Assembly (NCBI GenBank): GCA_964549595.1
Contig: CAZJWK010000004.1
Location: 1 to 64,000 of the forward strand
Direction: 5' to 3'
DNA length: 64,000 bases
Origin: CAZQQN01 sp964549595
GTDB taxonomy: Bacteria; Bacteroidota; Bacteroidia; CAILMK01; CAYYUA01
Translations under genes and position numbers: made by a program
The notes under the pieces: generated by a model
Told to the model about the DNA's origin: nothing
What the model saw: only the letters and a program-made list of their open reading frames with translations
Databases searched by the model: none
Shown: one piece after another, positions 1-7,765 of the stretch
Layout of the letters: each line of letters begins with the position of its first letter
Position numbering within the stretch: the stretch's first letter is position 1

Positions 1-173
1 CTCAACTTAAATAGGTATTTTATTATTAGATCAAAACTTCTCAAAAACATTTCCACAAAATTCATTTTAGAACCTTGAACAATTCAGGGAATGTTCAACC
101 TTAAGTTGTTAAGCTTTCGCTCCGGTTTATTCGCATCCGATCTGGTAGGTTTAGAAGTATTTTATATGAGTTT

Positions 174-308
174 CTAAGCTGCTTCATCCTCAAAAATACC
201 CGAAATTTAACTAATGAAGATCAATGGCAGGATGTAATCCTTGTATTTGCGGGCATCTACTTCCCCCCGAATCACGCAGGCAGCTTCCCAAAGCCAATTG
301 CCAAAGTT
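174..308 (-). pseudogene. Fossil of type I restriction-modification methyltransferase HsdM (N-terminal fragment)
   Basis: Read on the minus strand from 308 down, one frame gives [20 protein letters not shown] followed by [11 protein letters not shown], an in-frame stop, and then ISGIFEDE. This matches the N-terminal helical domain of HsdM subunits (typical pattern LWxAA..lRG..DA..YKdyIl.LIFlKrLSDvFEDE), which acts in DNA methylation by type I systems. A stop lies directly upstream (309-311), another replaces the KR of the LKRLSD motif, and a third ends the fragment. No S-adenosylmethionine motif, HsdS or HsdR is present in the window. Recognition rests on remembered family sequence; the gene is dead and only this piece is readable. 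Confidence 0.7.
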
Positions 309-370
309 TTAAGTTGAGTTTGGTTATGTTTCTGTTTAATTCTTGACTTTAAGAATAATTCAATTTTTAA

Positions 371-665
371 ATGAATGATTCTTCATGGGAATTCTATAAC
401 CGGGTTAGCTCTGTCGATTTGCCAGGACGGTTAGATAAGATTGATAATAGGGTAAGCCCCATCAATATTGGGCTTCAAAACCTCCAAACCGCAATCTCTG
501 AGTTTAAAAAAGAAATTAAAGAATCAGTAAATGAGAAATTTCAAACCATTCGAGATGAACAAGCCAAAATCCAGGAGCAACAAAGTAAACAACAAAAGGG
601 TGTGGGGTCTTGTAGGTATAGGGGGAATAATAGTAATTCTTGAAGTACTTAGTTTGATACTTTAG
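371..665 (+). pseudogene. Coiled-coil protein with C-terminal membrane anchor, frameshifted near its end
   Basis: The frame opening at 371 encodes a charged, Gln/Lys/Glu-rich coiled coil (about residues 25-76) and stops at 643 after a low-complexity tail. Shifting one base at about 598-607 (a run of A then G) restores a hydrophobic helix, WGLVGIGGIIVILEVLSLIL, ending at 663-665. That is the layout of a small tail-anchored coiled-coil protein, so one extra base has probably broken the gene, or the assembly holds an indel. The function is not recognised. Its neighbours are an HsdM fossil and a convergent excisionase-like gene two bases away, suggesting cargo of an integrated element. Confidence 0.5.
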
Positions 666-666
666 C

Positions 667-1014
667 TTATTTCTTTTTTTGCCTTGCTTTTTGCATTTTT
701 TCAATAGCGCTCAAATCTCCATTATATTTATCATCCCGAGGATTAACTTTTAACCAATCCATAATTGCTTCTTTTGAAAAGAAAAGCCGTCCTCTTGTTT
801 TGTAGTGAGGAATTTCCCTTCTACTTACCAAAGTATAAATGGTAGTCTTTGAGAGGTTCAGGTAATTAGCTACTCCATGCACAGTAAAAACTTCCTCTCT
901 TTCCTCTACTTGCTTCGGTAAGTCTTTAATCTGTTCTTCAATCCTTTCTAACCTTGTTAAAATTTCAGCTACGGCTTCCGGTAAGTCATCAAATTTGGGA
1001 TTTGATTTGTCCAT
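667..1014 (-). CDS. Excisionase/MerR-like helix-turn-helix DNA-binding protein
   Basis: This 115-residue protein has an N-terminal acidic coiled coil (about 8-42), then an HTH_17 'excisionase family' winged helix (about 43-90: VHGVANYLNLSKTTIYTLVSRREIPHYK, then a Gly-Arg-Leu-Phe-Phe wing and AIMDWL), and a Lys-rich tail. Proteins of this type bind DNA and in Bacteroidota usually travel with integrases and mobilisation genes of conjugative or genomic islands. It sits between tRNA-Asp and a decayed accessory patch, in line with an excision or regulatory role. No integrase is visible in the window. Direct repeats lie upstream at 1125-1144 and could be its binding sites (inference). Confidence 0.75.
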   Translation of the reverse strand: MDKSNPKFDDLPEAVAEILTRLERIEEQIKDLPKQVEEREEVFTVHGVANYLNLSKTTIYTLVSRREIPHYKTRGRLFFSKEAIMDWLKVNPRDDKYNGDLSAIEKMQKARQKKK

Positions 1015-1124
1015 GGTTAAAGACTTTTGATGTTTTCAACTAAGCTAAACGTTAAAAAGATGAAAAGAAGGTTGCAAAGTCTGTTATAAAGGGAGGTAGA
1101 ATTAATTGACTTCTTCAGAAGCAA

Positions 1125-1144
1125 GTGCAAACCATCGTGCAAAC
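1125..1144. repeat. Two direct repeats GTGCAAAC, 12 nt apart
   Basis: GTGCAAAC occurs at 1125-1132 and 1137-1144, about one helical turn apart, and a related TTGCAAA lies at 1072-1078. They fall between the HTH gene start (1014) and the tRNA-Asp terminator. The spacing would suit cooperative binding by a small HTH protein or integrase arm-type sites. The function is inferred only. Confidence 0.35.
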
Positions 1145-1150
1145 GGCATA

Positions 1151-1186
1151 AAAAAAGGTTTCAACCCGGAAGGCTGAAACCCTTTT
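1151..1186 (-). terminator. Intrinsic terminator of tRNA-Asp
   Basis: On the minus strand the sequence reads AAGGGTTTCAGCC, a short loop, GGTTGAAACCTTTTTTT: a GC-containing stem followed by a T run. It starts 12 bases beyond the tRNA 3' end and should end its transcript. Confidence 0.75.
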
Positions 1187-1197
1187 GTGTGGCGAAG

Positions 1198-1271
1198 CGG
1201 TCCGGACGGGACTCGAACCCGCGGCCTCCTGCGTGACAGGCAGGCATTCTAACCATCTGAACTACCGGACC
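1198..1271 (-). tRNA. tRNA-Asp (anticodon GTC)
   Basis: The 74-base minus-strand sequence begins GGTCCGG, pairs with CCGGACC at its end, carries the T-arm GGTTCGAGTCC and an anticodon loop with GTC, and has G as discriminator base. CCA is not encoded. Its 3' end faces the accessory patch at 1-1014, the orientation expected if an element integrated at the tRNA 3' end. No second copy of the 3' end was seen within the window. Confidence 0.95.
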
Positions 1272-1327
1272 TTTCTAATTAATTCCTTTTAAAATTTATC
1301 CTTCCAACCTCCGCTCAATGCGAGGTG

Positions 1328-1360
1328 CAAAGGTAATAACCCTTACGCCTTTTATCCAAA
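1328..1360 (-). promoter_or_regulatory. Bacteroidota-type promoter for tRNA-Asp
   Basis: On the minus strand TTTG (1357-1360) is followed by 21 bases and TACCTTTG (1328-1335), matching the TTTG-N19-21-TAnnTTTG consensus for the primary sigma factor of Bacteroidota. It lies 57 bases before the tRNA 5' end. Confidence 0.7.
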
Positions 1361-1494
1361 TCATCCTTCGAAAAATTTTCAATTATTTAAGAACATTTTT
1401 CCAATCCTTTCATTTCAATAAAAAAAACCATAGTAGAAAAATTTAAAACATCACTGAATTAGGTGCCAAATTTTGACTCTAAAAGGATTAGATT

Positions 1495-2145
1495 ATGAAT
1501 AGGTTTTCATACAACGATATAATGGCAATGCCGAAGGAGGCCCGTTTGAAATTCATCAATTCCATACCGGGCTTTAAGGCTGCCAATTTAATCGGGACTT
1601 TTGATACTCAGAATAAGTACAACCTGGCTGTTTTTTCTTCCGTAATCCATTTGGGTTCCAATCCGCCTTATTTGGGTTTTATTACCCGTCCTGAAACGGT
1701 TCCCCGGCATACCCTCGAAAACATTTTAGAAACCCGGTATTACACAATTAATCACATCAATACTGATTTTTACCCTCAGGCTCACCAAACTTCTGCGAAA
1801 TACAACCGACATGAATCTGAATTTGAAAGGGTAGGTTTAACACCACAGAAAATGACCAGTAACTCAGCACCCTACGTTCAGGAGGCTAAAGTGAAAATAG
1901 GAATGGAGTATGTGGAGCATCACCATATCACAGCCAACGATACGGTATTAGTGGTTGGTCAGGTAATGGAGGTTTTGATTCACGAATCGATCATAAAGGA
2001 GGATCATACGATTGATTTAGAGAAAGCCGGTACCGTTGCCATCAGTGGTATAGAAAGTTATCACCAAGCATTTTTACTTGAGCAGTTAGGATACGCTCAA
2101 CCCGGAGACCCCTTGGAAAATCCGAAACAAAGGAGCAATGAGTGA
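1495..2145 (+). CDS. Flavin reductase-like FMN-binding protein
   Basis: This 216-residue protein matches the flavin reductase-like (FMN-binding split barrel) family: an N-terminal region with GFKAANLIGT, the core strand PYLGFITRPETVPRHTLENI with TRYYTINHIN (about residues 60-95), and a C-terminal VVGQVMEV strand. Such proteins bind FMN/FAD and often reduce flavin with NAD(P)H. The last eight bases overlap the start of the DASH cryptochrome gene, so the two are almost certainly cotranslated. An inferred role is supplying or reducing flavin for the photolyase-like partner. Length is normal. Confidence 0.85.
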   Translation: MNRFSYNDIMAMPKEARLKFINSIPGFKAANLIGTFDTQNKYNLAVFSSVIHLGSNPPYLGFITRPETVPRHTLENILETRYYTINHINTDFYPQAHQTSAKYNRHESEFERVGLTPQKMTSNSAPYVQEAKVKIGMEYVEHHHITANDTVLVVGQVMEVLIHESIIKEDHTIDLEKAGTVAISGIESYHQAFLLEQLGYAQPGDPLENPKQRSNE

Positions 2146-3421
2146 CAAGATCATCTTATGGTATCGCAATGACCTAAGGGTTCATGACCACCAGGGATGG
2201 CAAATGGCAGCGCATGCCGATTGGGTTTTACCAGTATTTGTAATAGATGAGCGATTGTTCAGAACGTTGGAATTGGGTTTTGCCAAAACAGGTGCTTTAC
2301 GAGCCCAGTTTCTGGTGGAAACCTTAGCTGATTTAAGAAAACAGCTTCAAAATAAAGGCACCGACCTGAAGGTGGCTTTTGGCAATCCGGCAAGCATAAT
2401 TGCTGACACTGCCTATGAACACAATGCAACAAAGATCATTGCCCAAAAAGAAGATACACAGGAGGAAGTTGATGCCGAGCATCAGTTGGCAAAGAAAACC
2501 AATGTGCCTGTGGATTACCATTATGGACTAACCCTTGTTCACCCCGATGATATTCCTTTTGAAAGCCATGAAGTACCCGAAGTTTTCACCCAATTCCGGA
2601 AGAAAACGGAAAAATATTCATCAATTCGCAATGAGATTCCCGAAATGCATAACTATCCGCCTTTCCCGGATGGTGTCCAAAAAGGTAAAATTCCAGGTGT
2701 AAAAGACCTGGGCTTAACACCCGAAACAATTGACAAACGAGCCGTGATAGCTTTCACAGGTGGAGAGTCCGAGGGTTTACAGCGCTTGAATGAATATTTC
2801 TGGCAAAAAGATCAACTAAAGCACTACAAATTCACCCGCAATGGATTAATCGGTGCTGATTACTCGTCCAAGCTCTCTGCTTGGCTGAGCAATGGCTCCC
2901 TTTCACCCAGGAAAATTTACTGGCAAGTTAAAGAATACGAAGCAGAAAGGAAGAAAAATATCTCTACCTACTGGTTGGTTTTTGAATTGCTCTGGCGGGA
3001 TTTCTTTCGCCACATAGCCCGGAAACACGGTAATAAAATCTTCCAAAAGGAAGGGATACAAGGAAAGGATCGTCACTGGAGCAATGACCCCGAAAAATTC
3101 AGAATGTGGCAAGCGGGAAATACCGGTCAGGATTTTGTGGATGCGAACATGCGGGAATTACTCCTGACAGGCTACATGAGTAACCGTGGCCGTCAAAATG
3201 TGGTTAGTTACCTCGTCAATGAACTGGACTGCGATTGGCGATGGGGTGCCGCTTGGTTTGAGAACCGCCTGATAGATTACGATGTTTGCAGCAATTGGGG
3301 CAATTGGATGTATAACTCGGCTGTAGGTAACGACCCCCGAAACCGCCGATTCAACGTAGCCATGCAAGCCGAAAAATATGACCAGAATCGCGAGTTCCGT
3401 CAATTATGGCTGGACAATTAA
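2138..3421 (+). CDS. DASH-family cryptochrome / photolyase
   Basis: The 427-residue protein has an N-terminal photolyase alpha/beta domain (LWYRNDLRVHDHQGW, residues 7-21), which binds the antenna cofactor in homologues, and a C-terminal helical FAD-binding domain (about 210-427). FAD-domain signatures include FELLWRDFFRH (about 281-291), LTGYMSNRGRQNVVSYL, and the DYDVCSNWGNWMYNSAVGNDPR block typical of CRY-DASH. DASH proteins repair cyclobutane pyrimidine dimers, preferentially in single-stranded DNA, and may also sense blue light. The family call is firm; repair versus signalling cannot be told from sequence. It overlaps the upstream flavin reductase gene by eight bases. Confidence 0.93.
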   Translation: MSDKIILWYRNDLRVHDHQGWQMAAHADWVLPVFVIDERLFRTLELGFAKTGALRAQFLVETLADLRKQLQNKGTDLKVAFGNPASIIADTAYEHNATKIIAQKEDTQEEVDAEHQLAKKTNVPVDYHYGLTLVHPDDIPFESHEVPEVFTQFRKKTEKYSSIRNEIPEMHNYPPFPDGVQKGKIPGVKDLGLTPETIDKRAVIAFTGGESEGLQRLNEYFWQKDQLKHYKFTRNGLIGADYSSKLSAWLSNGSLSPRKIYWQVKEYEAERKKNISTYWLVFELLWRDFFRHIARKHGNKIFQKEGIQGKDRHWSNDPEKFRMWQAGNTGQDFVDANMRELLLTGYMSNRGRQNVVSYLVNELDCDWRWGAAWFENRLIDYDVCSNWGNWMYNSAVGNDPRNRRFNVAMQAEKYDQNREFRQLWLDN

Positions 3422-3579
3422 ATTAAGGTGACGAGTAATAACACCATTTCATTGATTTAAAATCGTATAATATCGCCATTATTTCCAGGTTCAATCTCCA
3501 ATGAAAAACTTCCCGCTTAAAAGAGAACGGTTTTTTAATTTATTGAATTTATTTTGATGGTAGGTTTAACCTGTTTCTT

Positions 3580-4317
3580 ATGCAAAACAAAAAAATTCAA
3601 TTCCAAGACCTTGGCCGGGTTGGTTATCAAGAAGCCTGGGAGTACCAGGAAAAGCTCTTTAAGCAAATTCATGATTTAAAGGTTTCCAACCGGAATTTAG
3701 CCGAAGATGAGAAGCAGGAAACACCGAATTATCTGATTTTCTGCGAACACCCCCATGTTTACACGCTGGGCAAAAGCGGGGATTTCAATAACCTGCTCAT
3801 CGGGGAAGAAAAAATGGAAGCCGAAGAGATTGAATTCGTTAAAACAAATCGGGGTGGGGACATAACCTACCATGGTCCGGGGCAAATAGTAGGATATCCG
3901 GTATTGGACCTGGATAATTTTTTCACTGATATCCACAAATACATGCGGCTTTTGGAAGAAACCATTATTAAAACCTTACAACATTACAATATCAGGGCTG
4001 AGCGAAGCAACCAATATACCGGAGTATGGCTGGATGTGGAGAACCCTGCCAAAGGCCGTAAAATCTGTGCCCAGGGCGTGAAATGCTCAAGGTGGATCAC
4101 TATGCACGGATGGGCGCTAAATGTCAATACCAGTCTCTCTTATTTCGATCACATCGTACCTTGTGGAATCCAGGACAAGGCAGTAACTTCTATGGAAAAG
4201 GAATTAGGGCAAAAAATCGAACCAGAACCAGTCAAAGAATATTTGAAAAATTATTTTGAACGATTATTCGAGGCGGAATTAGCCACAGACTTGCCACACT
4301 ATTCCAACACGACCTAA
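3580..4317 (+). CDS. lipB: Octanoyltransferase LipB
   Basis: LipB moves octanoyl groups from acyl carrier protein to lipoyl domains of enzymes such as pyruvate dehydrogenase, the first step of lipoate synthesis. Visible signatures are PNYLIFCEHPHVYTLGKSGD, the RGGDITYHGPGQIVGYPVLDL block, the catalytic lysine K161 in GRKICAQG, MHGWALNV, and the nucleophile C195 in PCGI. The length of 245 residues is a little above the E. coli form because of an N-terminal extension. pdhA, whose complex needs lipoate, is 1.7 kb downstream. The start follows a 158-base gap with no clear terminator. Confidence 0.95.
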   Translation: MQNKKIQFQDLGRVGYQEAWEYQEKLFKQIHDLKVSNRNLAEDEKQETPNYLIFCEHPHVYTLGKSGDFNNLLIGEEKMEAEEIEFVKTNRGGDITYHGPGQIVGYPVLDLDNFFTDIHKYMRLLEETIIKTLQHYNIRAERSNQYTGVWLDVENPAKGRKICAQGVKCSRWITMHGWALNVNTSLSYFDHIVPCGIQDKAVTSMEKELGQKIEPEPVKEYLKNYFERLFEAELATDLPHYSNTT

Positions 4318-4321
4318 TTTG

Positions 4322-4352
4322 TTGATAAGCAAAAAGAAAATTGATAACTTTG
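4322..4352 (+). promoter_or_regulatory. Bacteroidota-type promoter for the exonuclease gene
   Basis: TTG (4322-4324), 20 bases, then TAACTTTG (4345-4352), 51 bases before the ATG at 4404. It begins five bases after the lipB stop codon. Confidence 0.6.
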
Positions 4353-4403
4353 AGGAGTTGACACTGTTAAGATTAAACCTTTCTCTGAAACCATAGCCCC
4401 TCT

Positions 4404-5150
4404 ATGTTAAATCAGGTTCAGCTTGAAAGGGTAATGGTACTGGATATTGAAACGGTACCAATAACCCAAAACTACCAAGAGCTTTCCGAGGAAATGCAAT
4501 CCTTATGGGAGGAAAAAGCCCAACGATTACAATTCAGGGAGCATGATAAAACGCCGGAAGCCCTTTACGAAAAAGCCGGAATATTTGCTGAATTTGGTAA
4601 AGTAGTTTGCATTTCTTCAGGTATTTTTAAGAAAGCAGAAATGCCCGGAAGGGAGCATCCTTTTCAATTCCGGGTCAAATCGTTTTATGGTACTGATGAA
4701 AGAAAAATCCTACTAAATTTTATCCAGTTACTCAATCAATTTTTTGATATCAAAAAGCACTTTTTATGCGCCCATAATGGTCAGGAGTTTGACTTCCCCT
4801 ACTTGGCAAGGCGGATTTTAATAAACGGATTCGAGCTACCCAAAATGCTGGATATTGCGGGTAAAAAGCCCTGGGAAACCAACCACTTGATTGACACCAT
4901 GCAACTTTGGAAATTCGGGGATTACAAACATTTCACCTCACTCCCCCTTTTAACTAAAATTTTCAATATTCCTACCCCCAAAGAAGATATCAAAGGTTCG
5001 GATGTGGCTAAAGTTTACTATGAGGAAGAAGATGTAGATCGAATAGCAGCCTACTGCCAAAAAGATGTCATTGCCACCGGTAGACTGCTCATGAAATTTA
5101 AAGGAATCCCTATTCTAAAGGATGACGATATCATTGAGGTGAATGAATAA
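4404..5150 (+). CDS. Predicted 3'-5' exonuclease related to the PolB exonuclease domain
   Basis: The 248-residue protein is a DEDD-family exonuclease of the PolB_exo2 type. Exo I is DIETVPI at about residues 14-20, Exo II is the AHNGQEFDFPYLARR block (about 130-144), and Exo III is seen in VDRIAAYCQKDVIATGRL near the C terminus (YxxxD). The acidic metal-binding residues all appear present. These stand-alone proteins are widespread in Bacteroidota; a role in DNA repair or nucleic-acid turnover is assumed but not proven. No polymerase domain is attached. Confidence 0.88.
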   Translation: MLNQVQLERVMVLDIETVPITQNYQELSEEMQSLWEEKAQRLQFREHDKTPEALYEKAGIFAEFGKVVCISSGIFKKAEMPGREHPFQFRVKSFYGTDERKILLNFIQLLNQFFDIKKHFLCAHNGQEFDFPYLARRILINGFELPKMLDIAGKKPWETNHLIDTMQLWKFGDYKHFTSLPLLTKIFNIPTPKEDIKGSDVAKVYYEEEDVDRIAAYCQKDVIATGRLLMKFKGIPILKDDDIIEVNE

Positions 5151-5198
5151 AAACCGGTCAAAGGAAGGAACACGTTGGTTAACCTAAAAAAGTAAATC

Positions 5199-5906
5199 AT
5201 GACAAAACGAATCGTTGTATTAACCGGAGCCGGGGTGAGTGCAGAAAGCGGTATACCCACCTTCAGGGATAAAGGAGGATTGTGGGAAGGTTACGACATC
5301 CAGGATGTGGCTACTCCGGAAGCGTTTGAAAAAGACCCGGAAACCGTTTTAAAATTTTACAACGACCGTAGGAAAGCGGTTACGGAAGTAAGCCCCAATG
5401 AAGGCCACAAAGCACTGGTTAATTTAGAAAAGGCCTATGATGTCCATGTGATAACCCAAAACATTGATGACTTACATGAAAGGGCAGGTTCCTCACAGGT
5501 TCACCACCTTCATGGAGAAATCAAGAAAGCCCGTAGCTCTGTTGATGATTCACTGATTTATGAGATAGGTGACAAACCCATCCAAATGGGGGACCAATGT
5601 GAAAAGGGTTCCCAGTTACGGCCTCATGTCGTTTGGTTCGGAGAACCCGTTCCGATGATTGAGAAAGCCATGCAACTTTGCTCGGAAGCTGACCTGGCTT
5701 TAATTATAGGTACATCCCTCGTGGTTTATCCGGCAGCCGGGTTGATTGATTTTGTACCCGATGAAGCCCCGAAATTTTACATTGACCCGAATGCTGATAA
5801 ATCAATGGCGCAAAACAACCTTGAAGTGATTCAAAAATCTGCCACAGAAGGGGTTCCCCCTTTGGTCGAACGCCTTTTGGATGAAAATTCCCATTTGTCA
5901 TCGTAA
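5199..5906 (+). CDS. SIR2-family NAD-dependent protein deacylase (CobB-like), zinc cysteines lost
   Basis: The 235-residue sirtuin carries GAGVSAESGIPTFRD (10-24), TQNIDDLHERAG (87-97) and catalytic H105 in LHG, so NAD binding and deacylation should be retained. Y54 and R57 form the YxxR pair that in class III sirtuins (CobB, SIRT5) binds negatively charged acyl groups such as succinyl-lysine. The zinc module is unusual: where CobB has two CxxC pairs, residues 106-140 contain a single cysteine, C134, before LRPHVVWFGE. The protein thus cannot bind zinc in the usual way. The gene begins 48 bases after the exonuclease gene and may be cotranscribed. Confidence 0.9.
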   Translation: MTKRIVVLTGAGVSAESGIPTFRDKGGLWEGYDIQDVATPEAFEKDPETVLKFYNDRRKAVTEVSPNEGHKALVNLEKAYDVHVITQNIDDLHERAGSSQVHHLHGEIKKARSSVDDSLIYEIGDKPIQMGDQCEKGSQLRPHVVWFGEPVPMIEKAMQLCSEADLALIIGTSLVVYPAAGLIDFVPDEAPKFYIDPNADKSMAQNNLEVIQKSATEGVPPLVERLLDENSHLSS

Positions 5907-5992
5907 CCCAAACGGCTGAATAAGGATTAACCCTATATTTTTGTTATTTTAGCACCTTGTTTTCAAAAAGCATTTTCAAATCATAATTAGTT

Positions 5993-7009
5993 ATGACTCA
6001 GAAAACACAAACCAAGAAAAAGCAAAAATTCGATAAAGACACCTACCTTTATTGGTTTAAAACCATGCAGCTTATCCGGGATTTTGAATTCAATTCCTAC
6101 CGCCTGGTAGGTGAGGGAAAAATCCGGGGTTTCTGCCATGTTTACATGGGTGAAGAGGCTGTAGCCACCGGTACCATGACGGCAGTGAACAAAGATGATA
6201 AAATCATTACGGCCTATCGGGATCACGGTCATGCTCTGGCTGTGGGTATGGACCCCAAATATGCCATGGCAGAGCTCTTTGGGAAAACAGACGGCTGTTC
6301 AAAGGGAAAAGGGGGATCGATGCACCTTTTTTCCAAGGAACACAATTTCTTTGGCGGCCATGGAATTGTGGGTGCAGTGACCCCATTAGGCACCGGCATA
6401 GGGTTTGCAGAAAAATACGCCAATAGCGGCAATATTTGTGTTACTTTCATGGGCGATGGTGCTGTATTACAGGGCTCCTTTTATGAAAGCCTTAACATGG
6501 CAATGACGTGGCAGTTACCCATCGTTTATGTCATTGAAAATAACCATTACGGAATGGGCACAGCCATTGAAAGGGTAACCAATGTACCTGAGCTCTATAA
6601 AAAAGCCTGCGCCTTTGACATGGAAGCTGAAAGGGTAGATGGTATGAATGTAGAAGCAGTGCACAATGCCATTGAAAAGGCAGCTAAAAAGGCCAGGGAA
6701 AAAAGTACCCCCACATTACTGGAAATGAACACATACCGGTATAAAGGCCACTCTATTTCTGACCCCGCTAATTACAGAACACGGGAAGAGCTCGAAGAAT
6801 GGCAAAAGAAGGATCCTATCGAGCAGGTTGTTGAATCCATCCGCCAGCAGGATTTAATGACGGAGGAAGAAATCAAACAGACCAAAAAATCCATTCAAGC
6901 ACAGGTAAAAGATGCCATAGCATTTGCCGATGAATCCCCTTATCCGGATCCAGAAGAACTTTATGAGGACGTTTACGTTCAAAAAGATTATCCTTTCTTG
7001 GTTGATTAG
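5993..7009 (+). CDS. pdhA: Pyruvate dehydrogenase E1 component, alpha subunit
   Basis: E1 alpha binds thiamine diphosphate and decarboxylates pyruvate as part of the pyruvate dehydrogenase complex. Signatures: GFCHVYMGEEAVATG, ITAYRDHGHALAVG, the GGSMHLFS phosphorylation-loop region, and the ThDP motif GDGAVLQGSFYESLNMA through VIENNHYGMGT (about 155-190). The length of 338 is normal. The beta subunit and E2/E3 genes are not in the window. An A/T-rich segment containing TATTTTTG at 5936-5943 could be a -7 box, but no matching -33 element was found. Confidence 0.95.
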   Translation: MTQKTQTKKKQKFDKDTYLYWFKTMQLIRDFEFNSYRLVGEGKIRGFCHVYMGEEAVATGTMTAVNKDDKIITAYRDHGHALAVGMDPKYAMAELFGKTDGCSKGKGGSMHLFSKEHNFFGGHGIVGAVTPLGTGIGFAEKYANSGNICVTFMGDGAVLQGSFYESLNMAMTWQLPIVYVIENNHYGMGTAIERVTNVPELYKKACAFDMEAERVDGMNVEAVHNAIEKAAKKAREKSTPTLLEMNTYRYKGHSISDPANYRTREELEEWQKKDPIEQVVESIRQQDLMTEEEIKQTKKSIQAQVKDAIAFADESPYPDPEELYEDVYVQKDYPFLVD

Positions 7010-7070
7010 GTATTTATTGCGTTCAAAAAGTTAAATTTGCACCTTTTAAAAAAATTTCAATAAAGATTAT

Positions 7071-7754
7071 ATGGCCGAGCGAGAAGACTATAACCAGGAA
7101 GGAAAGGACCTAAATTCATTTGAAGCTTTTTTATACCGTTACCAAAAACCCCTTTCAGTGGGCTTAGGAGTTGTGGCGGTTGTCATTTTAGGTTATTTAG
7201 CCTGGAATAACTGGTACTTGACCAGCCAAAACCAAAAAGCACAACAAGAAATTTTTCATGCCCAAAGGCATTTTGAAAATGATTCCCTGGATCTTGCGCT
7301 GAACGGAGATGGGGAAAATCCGGGTTTCAAAGAAATTATAGAGGATTATGGCTGGACGAAAACCGCCAATTTAGCCCATTACTACACCGGTATTATTTAC
7401 CTCAAGCAAGAAAAGTTTGACCAAGCCATTGAACATCTGAAAACTTTTGAATCAGAGAGCAAGGTGTTTAAACCGCTTTCGCTGGGAAATCTTGGAAATG
7501 CTTACTCCGAAAAACAAAAATACGATAAAGCCGCTGATTATTACCTGAAGGCTGCCAACGCCAAAGATAATAAGTTTATTTCCCCCATATATTTGATGAA
7601 AGCGGGTTTAGTGTTAGAGGAGGTAGGGAATTACCAAAAAGCTTTGGAAACCTATAAAAAACTCAAGGAAAATTATCCGGATAGTAAACAGGCTTCCGAT
7701 ATCGAAAAATTCATTGCCCGCGCTAAGGCAAAGATCAACGCAAGTAAATCCTAA
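7071..7754 (+). CDS. Membrane-anchored TPR protein (YfgM-like architecture)
   Basis: The 227-residue protein has a short cytoplasmic N-terminus, one transmembrane helix (about 29-48: LSVGLGVVAVVILGYLAWNN) and a periplasmic part with three to four tetratricopeptide repeats (for example FDQAIEHLKTF, YDKAADYYLKAANAKD and YQKALETYKKLKENYPDSK). The layout resembles YfgM, an inner-membrane partner of the Sec translocon and periplasmic chaperones in E. coli; equivalence is inferred. TAAATTTG at 7032-7039 could be a -7 box. ribH follows after 11 bases, so they likely share a transcript. Confidence 0.8.
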   Translation: MAEREDYNQEGKDLNSFEAFLYRYQKPLSVGLGVVAVVILGYLAWNNWYLTSQNQKAQQEIFHAQRHFENDSLDLALNGDGENPGFKEIIEDYGWTKTANLAHYYTGIIYLKQEKFDQAIEHLKTFESESKVFKPLSLGNLGNAYSEKQKYDKAADYYLKAANAKDNKFISPIYLMKAGLVLEEVGNYQKALETYKKLKENYPDSKQASDIEKFIARAKAKINASKS

Positions 7755-7765
7755 TTTGGTAATTG

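Noticed and set aside
1..1271. Complete integrated element bounded by tRNA-Asp repeats
   Set aside because: No integrase and no second copy of the tRNA 3' end occur within the window, so boundaries cannot be drawn.
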